NCBI GenBank assembly: GCA_028819675.1 | Contig: JAPPKT010000574.1 | Location: 1 to 32,677, forward strand | Length of the DNA stretch: 32,677 nucleotides | Direction: 5' to 3' | From: Caldilineaceae bacterium | Lineage (GTDB): Bacteria > Chloroflexota > Anaerolineae > Caldilineales > Caldilineaceae | Shown: piece by piece, positions 7,219 to 15,635 of the stretch | How the letters are laid out: every line of letters begins with the position of its first letter | Numbering within the stretch: the first letter of the stretch is position 1 | The notes under the pieces: generated by a model | Database searches by the model: none | The model's input: only the letters and a program-made list of their open reading frames with translations | Told to the model about the DNA's origin: nothing | Position numbers and translations under genes: made by a program

Positions 7219-8451
7219 ATGTCGAATATCCTGCTCAATGTGGTGAAACCGGTCGCAAAGCGGGTTCTGCTGGCGTGGGAGCGTCTGGAGTCAGGGGTCA
7301 GCTATGATCTGACCTCCAGTGCCTTCATAGAGGACCCATACCGCACCTACGAACAGCTGCGCCGCAAGGACCCCGTCCACCGTATGCGCTTAGTCGAGGC
7401 CTGGGCGTTGACCCGGTACGAAGATGTGCAGGACGTTCTGGTCGACCACAGGCGCTTTACCAACGCCGAGCGCAACTACGACTATATGCAGTACCGAACA
7501 TTTCTGGATCTGGACCCGCCCGATCACACCAGGTTGCGCGGGCTTGTCTCCAAGGCCTTTACCCCGCGCGCCGTAAGGGAGCTCGGGCCGCGCATCCAGG
7601 AGCTTGTCGACGAACTCCTGGACGCCGTCGCCGGCAAAGACCGGATCGATCTGATTACCGATTTTGCATTCCCGTTGCCGGTTATTGTCATTGCCGAGAT
7701 GCTGGGTGTCCCGGCACAGGATCGAGCGCGTTTCCGGGAATGGTCCGACGACATCGCGCTCTCCGTCAATCCACTGCTCAACAGCGAACAGATAGCGCGG
7801 GTCCAGCAGGCGACCGAAGAGCTCTTCGACTATTTCGAGGGTATCATCGAGCAGCGGCGGCAAACGCCCCAGAATGACATGATCAGCGCCTTGCTGGCTG
7901 CGGAGGAAGAGGGCGACAGACTGACCCACGAGGAACTGCTGTCAACACTCATGCTGCTGCTGGTCGCCGGCAACGAGACAACGCGTAACCTGATCGGCAA
8001 CGGCATGTTGGCCCTGCTCAAAAATCCGGCGCAGCTGCAACGGCTCAGGGATCATCCCGAGCTGCTGGATTCGGCCATCAACGAGCTGCTCAGGTATGAC
8101 AGCCCCGTACAGATCGACTCGCGCAACGCCATCGACGATGTGGAGATCGGAGGCAAACGGATTGCGGCCGGGCAGCGGATTCTGGCGTTAGTCGGGGCCG
8201 CAAATCGAGACCCGGAAGTCTTTGCCAGCCCCGACGAGCTGGATATCGGGCGCGACGAGATCAGCCACCTCTCCTTCGGGCGCGGCATCCACTACTGCCT
8301 CGGCTCTCCCCTTGCGATCCTGGAAGGACGGATAGCCTTCACCAGCCTGCTGGCGCGGTTCTCTTCAATACGGCTGGCCTCTGAACCTGTCTTCAAAGAG
8401 CAGATTGTGCTGCGGGGCGTCGAAGAGCTGTGGGTCGAGGTCGAACACTGA
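7219..8451 (+). CDS. Soluble bacterial cytochrome P450
   Basis: This 410-residue protein has all P450 hallmarks. The I-helix oxygen-activation motif is AGNETT (250-255), the ExxR is at 289-292 (ELLR, followed by YDSPVQ), and the haem loop is LSFGRGIHYCLGSPLA with the thiolate ligand Cys360. The N-terminal part carries the conserved FLDLDPPDHTRLRGLVSKAF segment of class I bacterial P450s. There is no transmembrane anchor, so it should be cytosolic and receive electrons from a ferredoxin pair not encoded nearby. It probably hydroxylates a small hydrophobic substrate, and the sequence does not reveal which. The ATG at 7219 follows AAGGGGACCCAT. Its nearest neighbours are unrelated, so it appears monocistronic. 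Confidence 0.95.
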   Translation: MSNILLNVVKPVAKRVLLAWERLESGVSYDLTSSAFIEDPYRTYEQLRRKDPVHRMRLVEAWALTRYEDVQDVLVDHRRFTNAERNYDYMQYRTFLDLDPPDHTRLRGLVSKAFTPRAVRELGPRIQELVDELLDAVAGKDRIDLITDFAFPLPVIVIAEMLGVPAQDRARFREWSDDIALSVNPLLNSEQIARVQQATEELFDYFEGIIEQRRQTPQNDMISALLAAEEEGDRLTHEELLSTLMLLLVAGNETTRNLIGNGMLALLKNPAQLQRLRDHPELLDSAINELLRYDSPVQIDSRNAIDDVEIGGKRIAAGQRILALVGAANRDPEVFASPDELDIGRDEISHLSFGRGIHYCLGSPLAILEGRIAFTSLLARFSSIRLASEPVFKEQIVLRGVEELWVEVEH

Positions 8452-8692
8452 ATATGCGGGGTATCAGGCTCCGTTGACATCTGGAAAATCCTGTTCAAAA
8501 CTGGTCCCGCCTGCTGCGCAAACTGGCTGTCTCCTCAAAATCCTCTCCCGGTAAGATGCCTATGCCCTCGACGGCCCTTGTAGTTGCCCCGCCGGTTGCA
8601 TCTGGCTACACTGGGAGCGCCGGGCCTCTGGAACTGTCAACCACCCCTGGCCAAATCTGTCGCCGCCTCGCTATCCCCCAATGGAGGAGTGA

Positions 8693-10219
8693 ATGCTCGC
8701 CACAGTGCGCAGTTGTGCCATTGTAGGTCTGGATGCCGAACAGATCGAAGTCGAAGTCGATATCACCAACGGGCTCGAGCGGCTCACCGTCGTCGGCCTG
8801 CCCAGCGCCGCCGTGCGCGAAAGCGGCGAACGCGTTCGCTCCGCAATCGCCAACAGCGGTTTCCTCTTTCCCCGCCACCGCCTCACAGTAAACCTTGCCC
8901 CGGCCGACCTGCGTAAAGAAGGCCCCGCCTACGACCTGCCCATCGCCCTCGGCATCATGGCCGCCACCCGCCAGGTCCTCGCCGATCTCGACGACGCGCT
9001 CATCGTCGGCGAACTGGGTCTGGACGGCTCCGTGCGCCACGTCAACGGCGCCCTTGCGATGGCCGCGATGGCCCAGAAGGCCGGCTACCGGCGCCTCTTC
9101 ATCCCCCAACCCAACGCCTCCGAAGCCGCGCTCGTCGAAGGCATCGACGTCTTCCCGGTCGGGCATCTCAGCGATCTCGTCGCCCATCTCTCCGGCCGGC
9201 AAGAGATTTCGCCCCAGAGCGCGACGGCGTTCGCAGTCGGTGAAGAAGTCGTCTACACCGTCGACTTTCAGGACGTTCGCGGCCAGGAGCACGCCAAGCG
9301 CGCCCTGGAAATCGCCTGCGCCGGCAGCCACAACGTGCGTCTCGTGGGCCCGCCCGGCAGCGGCAAAACCCTCATGGCCCGCGCCCTGCCTTCGGTCCTG
9401 CCCGCAGCCACCCTCTCCGAGTCCCTCGAAGTCACCCGCATCTACTCCGTCGCCGGCGCGCTCGACGGCGCCGGCCCCCTCATCCGCGCCCGCCCTTTCC
9501 GCGCCCCCCACCACACCATCAGCCACGCCGGCCTCGTCGGCGGAGGAACCATGCCCCGCCCCGGCGAGATCAGCCTCGCACACCGCGGCGTCCTCTTCCT
9601 CGACGAGCTGCCCGAGTTCGGCTCCAAAAACCTCGAAAGCCTCCGCCAGCCCCTGGAAGACAAAATCGTCACCATCAGCCGCGCCGCCGGCACCCTCTCC
9701 TTCCCCGCCAACTTCATGTTCGTGGCCGCCATGAACCCCTGTCCCTGCGGCTTCTACGGCGACGAACGCAAACCCTGCTCCTGCTCCATGTCGGCCGTTC
9801 AGCGCTACCAGGGCCGCATCAGCGGCCCCCTCCTCGACCGCATCGACCTCCACGTCGACGTAGCCCGCGTCCCCTTCCAAAAGCTCTCCGGCCTCGAAAC
9901 GGGCGAGCCTTCCGCCCACATCCGCCGCCGCGTCGAACAGGCACGCGCCCGCCAGCAGTCCCGCTTCTCCCAACAGGACAAGGCCCACATCGTCGTCAAC
10001 GGCGATATGGGTCCCGCCGAGGTCCAGCGCTACTGCCAGATCAATGAGACCGGCAAGAACCTGATGCAGGCCGCCGTCCGCCAGATGGACCTCAGCGCCC
10101 GCGCCTACCATCGCATCCTCAAACTGGCCCGCACCATCGCCGACCTCGCCGATGAAGAGGATATCGACACCCCCCACCTGGCCGAGGCCCTGCAATATCG
10201 ACCGCGCCAGATAATCTGA
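8693..10219 (+). CDS. comM: ComM/YifB-family Mg-chelatase-like AAA+ ATPase
   Basis: The 508-residue protein matches the YifB/ComM family along its whole length. An N-terminal S5-like ChlI domain (GLERLTVVGLPSAAVRESGE, VNLAPADLRKEGPAYDLPIA) precedes the AAA+ core with Walker A GPPGSGKT at 219-226. The HRGVLFLDELPEF Walker B and AAMNPCPCGFYGD with a further CSCS Cys cluster come next, then a C-terminal ChlI domain (RVEQARARQQSRF, SARAYHRILKLARTIADL). In naturally transformable bacteria ComM is a hexameric helicase that promotes branch migration of incoming DNA. GGAGG 5 nt upstream fixes the start. The stop lies 2 bp before the first CRISPR repeat, and the last 21 nt around it reappear inside spacer 1. 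Confidence 0.95.
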   Translation: MLATVRSCAIVGLDAEQIEVEVDITNGLERLTVVGLPSAAVRESGERVRSAIANSGFLFPRHRLTVNLAPADLRKEGPAYDLPIALGIMAATRQVLADLDDALIVGELGLDGSVRHVNGALAMAAMAQKAGYRRLFIPQPNASEAALVEGIDVFPVGHLSDLVAHLSGRQEISPQSATAFAVGEEVVYTVDFQDVRGQEHAKRALEIACAGSHNVRLVGPPGSGKTLMARALPSVLPAATLSESLEVTRIYSVAGALDGAGPLIRARPFRAPHHTISHAGLVGGGTMPRPGEISLAHRGVLFLDELPEFGSKNLESLRQPLEDKIVTISRAAGTLSFPANFMFVAAMNPCPCGFYGDERKPCSCSMSAVQRYQGRISGPLLDRIDLHVDVARVPFQKLSGLETGEPSAHIRRRVEQARARQQSRFSQQDKAHIVVNGDMGPAEVQRYCQINETGKNLMQAAVRQMDLSARAYHRILKLARTIADLADEEDIDTPHLAEALQYRPRQII

Positions 10220-10221
10220 AT

Positions 10222-10917
10222 GTTGCAGTTGCTCCCCGATCTCCCATCGACTACAATGCCATGGAAGACCGCGCCAGATAATCTGAACGTTGCGGTTGCT
10301 CCCCGATCTCCCATCGGCTACAATATAATCATCAATCCCCACTGATAATCAGTGTTGCGGTTGCTCCCCGATCTCCCATCGACTACAATTACGCGATGGA
10401 GCGACCGTCGACGATCATCGTTGCGGTTGCTCCCCGATCTCCCATCGACTACAATTGGAGGAGGAGCCTCTGTATGACGTCGGTTAAGTTGCGGTTGCTC
10501 CCCGATCTCCCATCGACTACAATCTCGTTGATCACATCATTCCCCTGCCGGAGTTGCGGTTGCTCCCCGATCTCCCATCGACTACAATAAACGCTGTTGG
10601 GAACGACCGTGCGCGTGTTGCGGTTGCTCCCCGATCTCCCATCGACTACAATTCGAAGTCGCAACCGGTGCAATGAACGCCAGGTTGCGGTTGCTCCCCG
10701 ATCTCCCATCGACTACAATCAGCACTACGACGGTCAGCGCATCGGCTACGTTGCGGTTGCTCCCCGATCTCCCATCGACTACAATAGACTCGCGTCGACA
10801 GTGCAGCTGTGCGCGTTGCGGTTGCTCCCCGATCTCCCATCGACTACAATACGCTTTTGTTTGTACGCGTTGCGGACGGCGGTTGCGGTTGCTCCCCGAT
10901 CTCCCATCGACTACAAT
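10222..10917 (+). CRISPR. Type II-C CRISPR array, 11 repeats of 36 bp and 10 spacers of 28-32 bp
   Basis: Repeats start at 10222, 10289, 10354, 10420, 10488, 10553, 10617, 10684, 10750, 10815 and 10882. Each runs GTTGCGGTTGCTCCCC, GATCTCCCAT, CGACTACAAT. The first repeat has one change (position 6, G to A) and the second one change (position 29, A to G); the other nine are identical. The GTTG start and CTACAAT end match the architecture of Neisseria-type II-C repeats, and complementarity with the anti-repeat at 15548 puts the crRNA-sense strand on plus. The decayed repeats mark the comM side as the old end. TTGCTC-N17-TACAAT inside every repeat could be a promoter. Spacer 1 (10258-10288) carries a copy of the comM 3' end. 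Confidence 0.97.
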
Positions 10918-10993
10918 AGATGTCGGTCGATCCTGCTTGGTGACAGGTTTAGATCAACCGATAGCAACCGGCGAAAAAGTGGCGTTAGCAGTG
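10918..10993. promoter_or_regulatory. Probable CRISPR leader between the last repeat and cas2
   Basis: This 76-bp non-coding stretch is the only non-coding DNA flanking the array, because the other side abuts comM. It borders the invariant repeats, so new spacers are probably inserted here. This implies that crRNA-sense transcription runs towards the leader rather than away from it. No IHF-like site or other motif is recognisable. The role is inferred from position only. Confidence 0.4.
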
Positions 10994-11320
10994 TCAGAAT
11001 AGGGTGTATTGCACCGGATTTTCGTTAGCTGGCTGCCGCTTCGGGCCTTGAAAATTGACAATATTTTCGTACTGCTTGTCAGTGAAGCAGAGAATCTGAA
11101 CATTGCCCGAATCCGGCAGTGCATTCTGAATTCGTTTCCTGTAGACCTGCGTCTGTTCCTTCCCCGCGCAAAAACGCAAATAAACCGACAACTGACATCG
11201 TTCGAAACCCTGATCCAACAGGAAGTTTCGAAACTTGCTGGCAGCCCGACGCTCCTTCTCCGTAAGCGTCGGCAGGTCGAACAGCACCATCATCCACATG
11301 AGCCGATACCCGGAAAGCAA
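10994..11320 (-). CDS. cas2: CRISPR-associated endonuclease Cas2 (type II)
   Basis: The 108-residue protein has the ferredoxin-like Cas2 fold signature: MWMMVLFDLPT with the conserved Asp15 at the end of strand 1, then KFRNFLLDQGFERCQLSVYLR and VQILCFTDKQYENIVNF. Cas2 forms the dimeric core of the Cas1-Cas2 spacer integrase. I start at the TTG (11318-11320) rather than the ATG at residue 8. GAGG lies 8 nt before the TTG, and type II Cas2 proteins commonly have about seven residues before the MW. It is third in the cas9-cas1-cas2 operon, 10 nt after cas1. It converges with the plus-strand crRNA transcription. Confidence 0.95.
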   Translation of the reverse strand: MLSGYRLMWMMVLFDLPTLTEKERRAASKFRNFLLDQGFERCQLSVYLRFCAGKEQTQVYRKRIQNALPDSGNVQILCFTDKQYENIVNFQGPKRQPANENPVQYTLF

Positions 11321-11330
11321 GCTCTGATCC

Positions 11331-12245
11331 TCAATCGTTCATTACATCTGCCGCGCCGAAGAGTGGCCGGCCAGGGAGAATCAACTCCGGTTTCCCAGCT
11401 TCGAAAGACTGGGCCAGCGATTGGGCGGCGCGCTCTAAACAGGTTTGCAACGGCGTCGTCCCTCGCTCGGTGCCCAGATCCATCACCAACACCGCAGCCA
11501 GATCCCGTCTAACCTCACGGCTCATGTCTTGCCGTCCCGCCGCGGCAAGCCCGGCAACCGTATAATCAACCAGCGGCCGGAACGGCTCCACCAGATCATC
11601 TACAAGGCACATGCTGTTGGTACGGTTTCGGTGGTGGATGCCTAGAGAGGGATGCAAACCGGCTGACACAACGGCACGCGCCGTCGCCGCCCGCAACACC
11701 GTATAACCGTAGTTGAGGAGCGGATTGGGCATAGGTCCGAAACGTTCGCGACGGAAACTGTCGCCAAACAGCAAAGGCCAGTAGCGCCGCGCTGCCTGCG
11801 CTTCCACATTGTCCGGGTCTCCGGACCGTACCCGCTTGACCAGCTCACCCAGGTTCTCGGAAGAAACTCCCAACAACTCCAGTGTGTTCTCCTGCTGGGT
11901 AATCTTCGCCTTCACCAGAGCTTGCCACAGTCGTTTGCATAGCGGCAACGATGCCTTTAGCTGTCGGCGCATTCGTAACGCCTGGATGTGGTTGCCTTCC
12001 AGGGGCCAAACCCACGCCACCGGAAGATAATTCTCACCGCAAAGTACGACAGCTACGCCGCGGCGGGCCAGTTCGATCATCAGATCGTTGGAATAGGTTA
12101 AACCGCGCGCGTTGCAGAGTAGCACGCCGATATCGTCTAGGGGAACGCGACCCTCCTCAACATCTTCATGGAAGACTGTCATTGAGCCGCGTTCGCGGGC
12201 CAAGTGACGCCCCGCGCTTGCGATTTCAATTACCCGCCCGATCAT
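11331..12245 (-). CDS. cas1: CRISPR-associated integrase Cas1 (type II)
   Basis: The 304-residue protein is a full-length type II Cas1. Metal-binding catalytic residues are visible as E148 (NVEAQAARRYW), H205 (LGIHHRNR) and E220 (CLVDDLVEPFRP). The N-terminal beta-sandwich part contains DIGVLLCNARGLTYSNDLM. Cas1 with Cas2 cuts and inserts new spacers at the leader end of the array. Its ATG overlaps the cas9 stop by 4 nt (ATGA), indicating translational coupling in one operon. Type II-C loci typically carry only cas9, cas1 and cas2, as here; no cas4 or csn2 is present. Confidence 0.97.
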   Translation of the reverse strand: MIGRVIEIASAGRHLARERGSMTVFHEDVEEGRVPLDDIGVLLCNARGLTYSNDLMIELARRGVAVVLCGENYLPVAWVWPLEGNHIQALRMRRQLKASLPLCKRLWQALVKAKITQQENTLELLGVSSENLGELVKRVRSGDPDNVEAQAARRYWPLLFGDSFRRERFGPMPNPLLNYGYTVLRAATARAVVSAGLHPSLGIHHRNRTNSMCLVDDLVEPFRPLVDYTVAGLAAAGRQDMSREVRRDLAAVLVMDLGTERGTTPLQTCLERAAQSLAQSFEAGKPELILPGRPLFGAADVMND

Positions 12246-15200
12246 GATTTGAGTGGCCCCGAATCCAGAACGCGCCCAATTTCGTCCACGCCCACTTTGC
12301 GAAAGCCACTACGCTGGAGTTGGCGAGCGGAATACTTGTGCTCTTTCAACTCCTTTCTCACGATGCGACTAGGTACATCGGCTTCATTGTGCTCGTCCAA
12401 GAATACCAGATTTCTGGTATTGGTCGCTGTCATTTTGCGTACGCGGACAATACGACGCTCCTCCCCTTCACTTATCGCGCCCATGTCATTGATCTGCAGC
12501 CGCATGAGGCGTTTAGCTGTGGGGTCCTTCCTGCCGGATTTGTCGACGGGACGGAATCTCTCCAAGTCAAAGCCAGGTTGGTTGGCTTCAAATTTAGGAA
12601 CAATGACCATCATCCAGCTTCCGTCACGCATCCGCCATACATCGGCAAACTCGTTGCCCCCACGCTTATAGCCCTTGTATGGCCTCCCCGACCGATCTCG
12701 AATTGGCATGACAGTCTCTTTCTCCAGAACGCGTACGCGGCGCACAATCTGGCGCCGTCCACCCAGGAAGACGCCTTCGCTGGCAGCTTGTTTCGCGAAT
12801 CTGGCTGGCGTCTCGGATGCTTTGCCGCCTTCCGCCTGAATCTCTGACTCCACTTGTTCCCACAACTCCATTAGCGCTTTACGCATATCGGGATCGCGCA
12901 CGGCATCCAGTTCGCTCCTCCTCTTCAACGTGGACAGCTTTTTCCGCCGCACGACGCAAGAGGGTCCATCTTCTGACAACTCCACCAATCCATAGGCCGT
13001 GTCGTTGTGCAGTTGACCGGTTGTCTGGCCCTGAACGCCGCGCGTCCCGTGATCCGGCTTATACGAGACGACAAGGCGATCCAGGATTGGCCGTAACTGT
13101 TCGCAATGAAAACCTTCCCAAGGTTCCGGTACCAGGGAGCCCAGCTTTTCCACCGCGGCGTGATGGTTAGATGCCGCGGCGCGGGCGAACCGCTGAAGCA
13201 GCCTCTCTGTCGTATTGGCTACGACAAAGGCGTCAATGGCGTGATGGCGGTGATCGTCGCGCTGTTTGCGGACCATCTCACCTGTATCTGGAGCGGCGCG
13301 CAGTATTCCTTCCAGCCCCCACGCCCGGCGCAACAAAGCGGTCAAATGCCCTGGCGTTGCCATGACACACCGACGCCCTTCACTCTTCTCATCATACAGG
13401 TGCGCCAGGTAAACGCGGGCAGTCCGGGAGAGATAGCGCGTTTCGTTTAATTGGCGGTCCAGGAAGATTGCCTCATCTTCGAATCTTTCCATTGCATCTT
13501 CCCGGAAACGCCAGCGTTTGTTCGCCGGGAACTTGGCGGTTGCATCCACGATTTTCTGGTAGTCGTATCCCGGCGGGCTGTGGCCAAATGCCTCATACGG
13601 AGCGCGGTCGCCCTTATCGCGATTGGCTGCAGCTATACAGACGACCTTATTGGCCATCGAATTATCCAATGTTTTAGAAAAAGGTAGAACGTGATCGACC
13701 TCGGTCTGGCTGGAGACCACCATGCCAAAAGATAGGTTGCGGCCAGTGTAAGGACAGACACGGGCCTGGGGCGCTCCCTGTTCCTCCCACAAACGGAGCT
13801 TGCGGAAGATATCGGGGGACGATTCCTGTCCCGCTGCTTCCAACATTTCAGTGAAGCGCTGGTTCCGCTCTCTGCCTTCCCGTTGCCGCCGCCGGTACGT
13901 GAGACGTTGTTCATGATTCGATTTCAGATCGCGGGCAAGCTCGACCGCTATCTCCTCGGGCTTGCCGTAGACCTCGATCAAACGGTTGACGACGCGTCGT
14001 AACTGGTTTAAGCCAATATGAACGGTTGGATTAGGGAAGCGTCCATAGCAGGCCACTTCTCCATCCTTGAGCGGATCCTTTGTTGGATCTGCGCCGATTG
14101 CGTCGCGCTGCAGAATCTCACCGTAGTAGGGCAGACGATCAAGAGCGGCGTCGCTGCGGAAGTCCGAGTGGTGCGAATAGCCGGCCTCTCTTACGGCATC
14201 CGAGTATAGACTTCCCCTCTCCAGATGCGGCAGGATCTTGCGTATGGCCTTCTCGCTCAAATCACCGTAACCCGTCGGTAGGGAGACGGCGGCAACGGCT
14301 TTGGCCTGCAACTCAGTCAACCCCCATTCCTCCATGGCTTTGTGTTTGACTGACTCCAGGTCCTCTGTGTCCAGAAGAAATGTTACGATCGCATTGCGTT
14401 CCTCTAGCGAAAGACTGTTCCAGAGACTGCCGAAGAGATCTTTCTTGCTCAATCTACTCGTTACTTCGTCTCCCTTGATCTTCTGGCGTCCGCCGCGGGC
14501 CAGGTTGAAGCTGACTTCTGAAGGCAACCGTAGGTCCCTGGTCGGTTTTCTGAAGTCGATATCTTTACCTGACCGCAGCCTTTTCAAAGCGCCCTCTCTT
14601 TCCTCTTCTTCGAGCGGGCGTTCCTGTTCCGATCCAATTTGTACTCTTAGATTGTTGACCTCCTGGAGTATGCGGAACTCCTGAAATATCGGCAGTGCTC
14701 TGGCTGCTCGCCTCTCCCTGCTTTCAAACTCAAATTGGCACCAACCCGGGTCTACCGGTCTCAGAGGCCGCTGGTGAAAGATGATGTTTCGAAGCATATC
14801 CCACTGTTCCGAGGACAGATCATGATGTTCCCCCTGCTCTTGCCGAATCGAATCGAACTCCTCCTCGTACATTGCTCGTTCTGGATAGAGTCCCAACTCC
14901 TCCCTGGCGCGGACCGTCTCTTTCTGCGCGTGCCGGCGCGCCAGGAATTCTCCCAACGTTCGAGCGCCGCTCTCTTGGATACGCAAACGCAACCCTTCAA
15001 TTGCGGTGCCCAGCTTCTTTTTGTCCTCCTCTTCTTCACCGCCCGATTTGCGATTGGACTTGAAGCCGCGTCGCTGGTTCAAGTGAAAGAGCGCTCGGCC
15101 TAATTCAAAAGGATGAAGAGGTTCCGCAAGGGCGCGCGCCCGGAGCGAATAAGGATCGAGCCTCTGCAATTCTTCACGCGCTTCCGCATCAGGCGGCATC

Positions 15201-15466
15201 AGGCCAACCTCCATGAGTGCCTGCATCAAGTCGCCCCGCCGCGCCAGGTATCGGTCCCGGCGGCGACGCTGGCCGCGGGCGACACGGCGAGCTACGGCAT
15301 TGGAAGTCTTGTCGGTCGGGTTACGCCCATCAGGATAAATCCGGACACCCATATCCAGGACGCCGCCAGGACGCCCCTGATCATCGAGGGTGACTGCGGC
15401 CCACCCAATCGAGTTGGTGCCAAGATCAAGACCGAGACGATACTTTCTACGACTTGTAACTTTCAT
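12242..15466 (-). CDS. cas9: Compact type II-C Cas9 RNA-guided DNA endonuclease (1,074 aa)
   Basis: Domains in order: RuvC-I with D14 (RLGLDLGTNSIGW); the Arg-rich bridge helix near residues 59-78 (RRVARGQRRRRDRYLARRGD); a REC lobe to about 480; RuvC-II with E509 (IAVELARDLKSNHEQR); HNH with D591, H592 and N615 (TEVDHVLPFSKTLDN); RuvC-III with H742 and D745 (RHHAIDAFVVAN); then a wedge and PAM-interacting C-terminus. All nuclease residues are intact. The size is close to Neisseria Cas9 (1,082 aa). The start is MKVTSRRKY, with AGAGGG 6 nt upstream. The frame is open to 15691 only because it runs back through the tracrRNA gene. It heads the cas9-cas1-cas2 operon. PAM preference cannot be read from sequence. 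Confidence 0.98.
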   Translation of the reverse strand: MKVTSRRKYRLGLDLGTNSIGWAAVTLDDQGRPGGVLDMGVRIYPDGRNPTDKTSNAVARRVARGQRRRRDRYLARRGDLMQALMEVGLMPPDAEAREELQRLDPYSLRARALAEPLHPFELGRALFHLNQRRGFKSNRKSGGEEEEDKKKLGTAIEGLRLRIQESGARTLGEFLARRHAQKETVRAREELGLYPERAMYEEEFDSIRQEQGEHHDLSSEQWDMLRNIIFHQRPLRPVDPGWCQFEFESRERRAARALPIFQEFRILQEVNNLRVQIGSEQERPLEEEEREGALKRLRSGKDIDFRKPTRDLRLPSEVSFNLARGGRQKIKGDEVTSRLSKKDLFGSLWNSLSLEERNAIVTFLLDTEDLESVKHKAMEEWGLTELQAKAVAAVSLPTGYGDLSEKAIRKILPHLERGSLYSDAVREAGYSHHSDFRSDAALDRLPYYGEILQRDAIGADPTKDPLKDGEVACYGRFPNPTVHIGLNQLRRVVNRLIEVYGKPEEIAVELARDLKSNHEQRLTYRRRQREGRERNQRFTEMLEAAGQESSPDIFRKLRLWEEQGAPQARVCPYTGRNLSFGMVVSSQTEVDHVLPFSKTLDNSMANKVVCIAAANRDKGDRAPYEAFGHSPPGYDYQKIVDATAKFPANKRWRFREDAMERFEDEAIFLDRQLNETRYLSRTARVYLAHLYDEKSEGRRCVMATPGHLTALLRRAWGLEGILRAAPDTGEMVRKQRDDHRHHAIDAFVVANTTERLLQRFARAAASNHHAAVEKLGSLVPEPWEGFHCEQLRPILDRLVVSYKPDHGTRGVQGQTTGQLHNDTAYGLVELSEDGPSCVVRRKKLSTLKRRSELDAVRDPDMRKALMELWEQVESEIQAEGGKASETPARFAKQAASEGVFLGGRRQIVRRVRVLEKETVMPIRDRSGRPYKGYKRGGNEFADVWRMRDGSWMMVIVPKFEANQPGFDLERFRPVDKSGRKDPTAKRLMRLQINDMGAISEGEERRIVRVRKMTATNTRNLVFLDEHNEADVPSRIVRKELKEHKYSARQLQRSGFRKVGVDEIGRVLDSGPLKS

Positions 15467-15547
15467 GGCATCCCTCTTTGCATGAAAATGGACTCTGCGA
15501 TACACTCCCTCTGTCAAAGGTTCCTGCCAAAAGTTTGTTGCGGTTGT

Positions 15548-15635
15548 ATTGTAGTCGATGGGAGATCGAGGAGCTTCCGTTAACAAGCATTCGCAAAAGA
15601 TGAGGAGGCGAGCTACGGCTCGTCTCTTTCCTTTT
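15548..15635 (+). ncRNA. tracrRNA: tracrRNA gene (anti-repeat, nexus-like hairpin, terminator)
   Basis: Positions 15548-15584 form the anti-repeat. The first 21 nt are exactly complementary to the 3' end of the CRISPR repeat, then one mismatch, 5 paired, a TT/AA internal mismatch, and CCG plus AAC with a one-base insertion. This gives a bulged duplex suited to RNase III. After it, AACAAGCATTCGCAAAAGATG resembles the region following the Neisseria anti-repeat (AATAAGGCCGTCTGAAAAGATG) and can form a small nexus stem, CATT/GATG (15588-15602). The 9-bp stem GAGGCGAGC/GCTCGTCTC with loop TACG (15605-15626) followed by TTTCCTTTT is the terminator. Transcription is rightward, diverging from cas9 about 80 bp away. 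The exact 5' end and promoter were not resolved. Confidence 0.9.
15605..15635 (+). terminator. Rho-independent terminator of the tracrRNA
   Basis: Nine-bp stem 15605-15613 / 15618-15626 with one G-T pair and a TACG tetraloop, followed by TTTCCTTTT. As in other tracrRNAs it probably also serves as the 3' structural hairpin bound by Cas9. Confidence 0.85.

Noticed and set aside
8606..10342. A 578-codon minus-strand frame opposite comM
   Set aside because: It is an antisense shadow of comM caused by strong C-ending codon bias; it is Gly/Ala/Val-rich with no domain.
10219..11028. Open frames across the CRISPR array on both strands
   Set aside because: They consist of repeat translations (LLPDLPSTTI, APRSPIDYN, MGDRGATAT) and are not genes.
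15480..15525. cas9 promoter with a perfect TTGACA on the minus strand (from CTGTCAAAGG)
   Set aside because: No acceptable -10 hexamer lies 16-18 bp downstream, so it is not called as a promoter.
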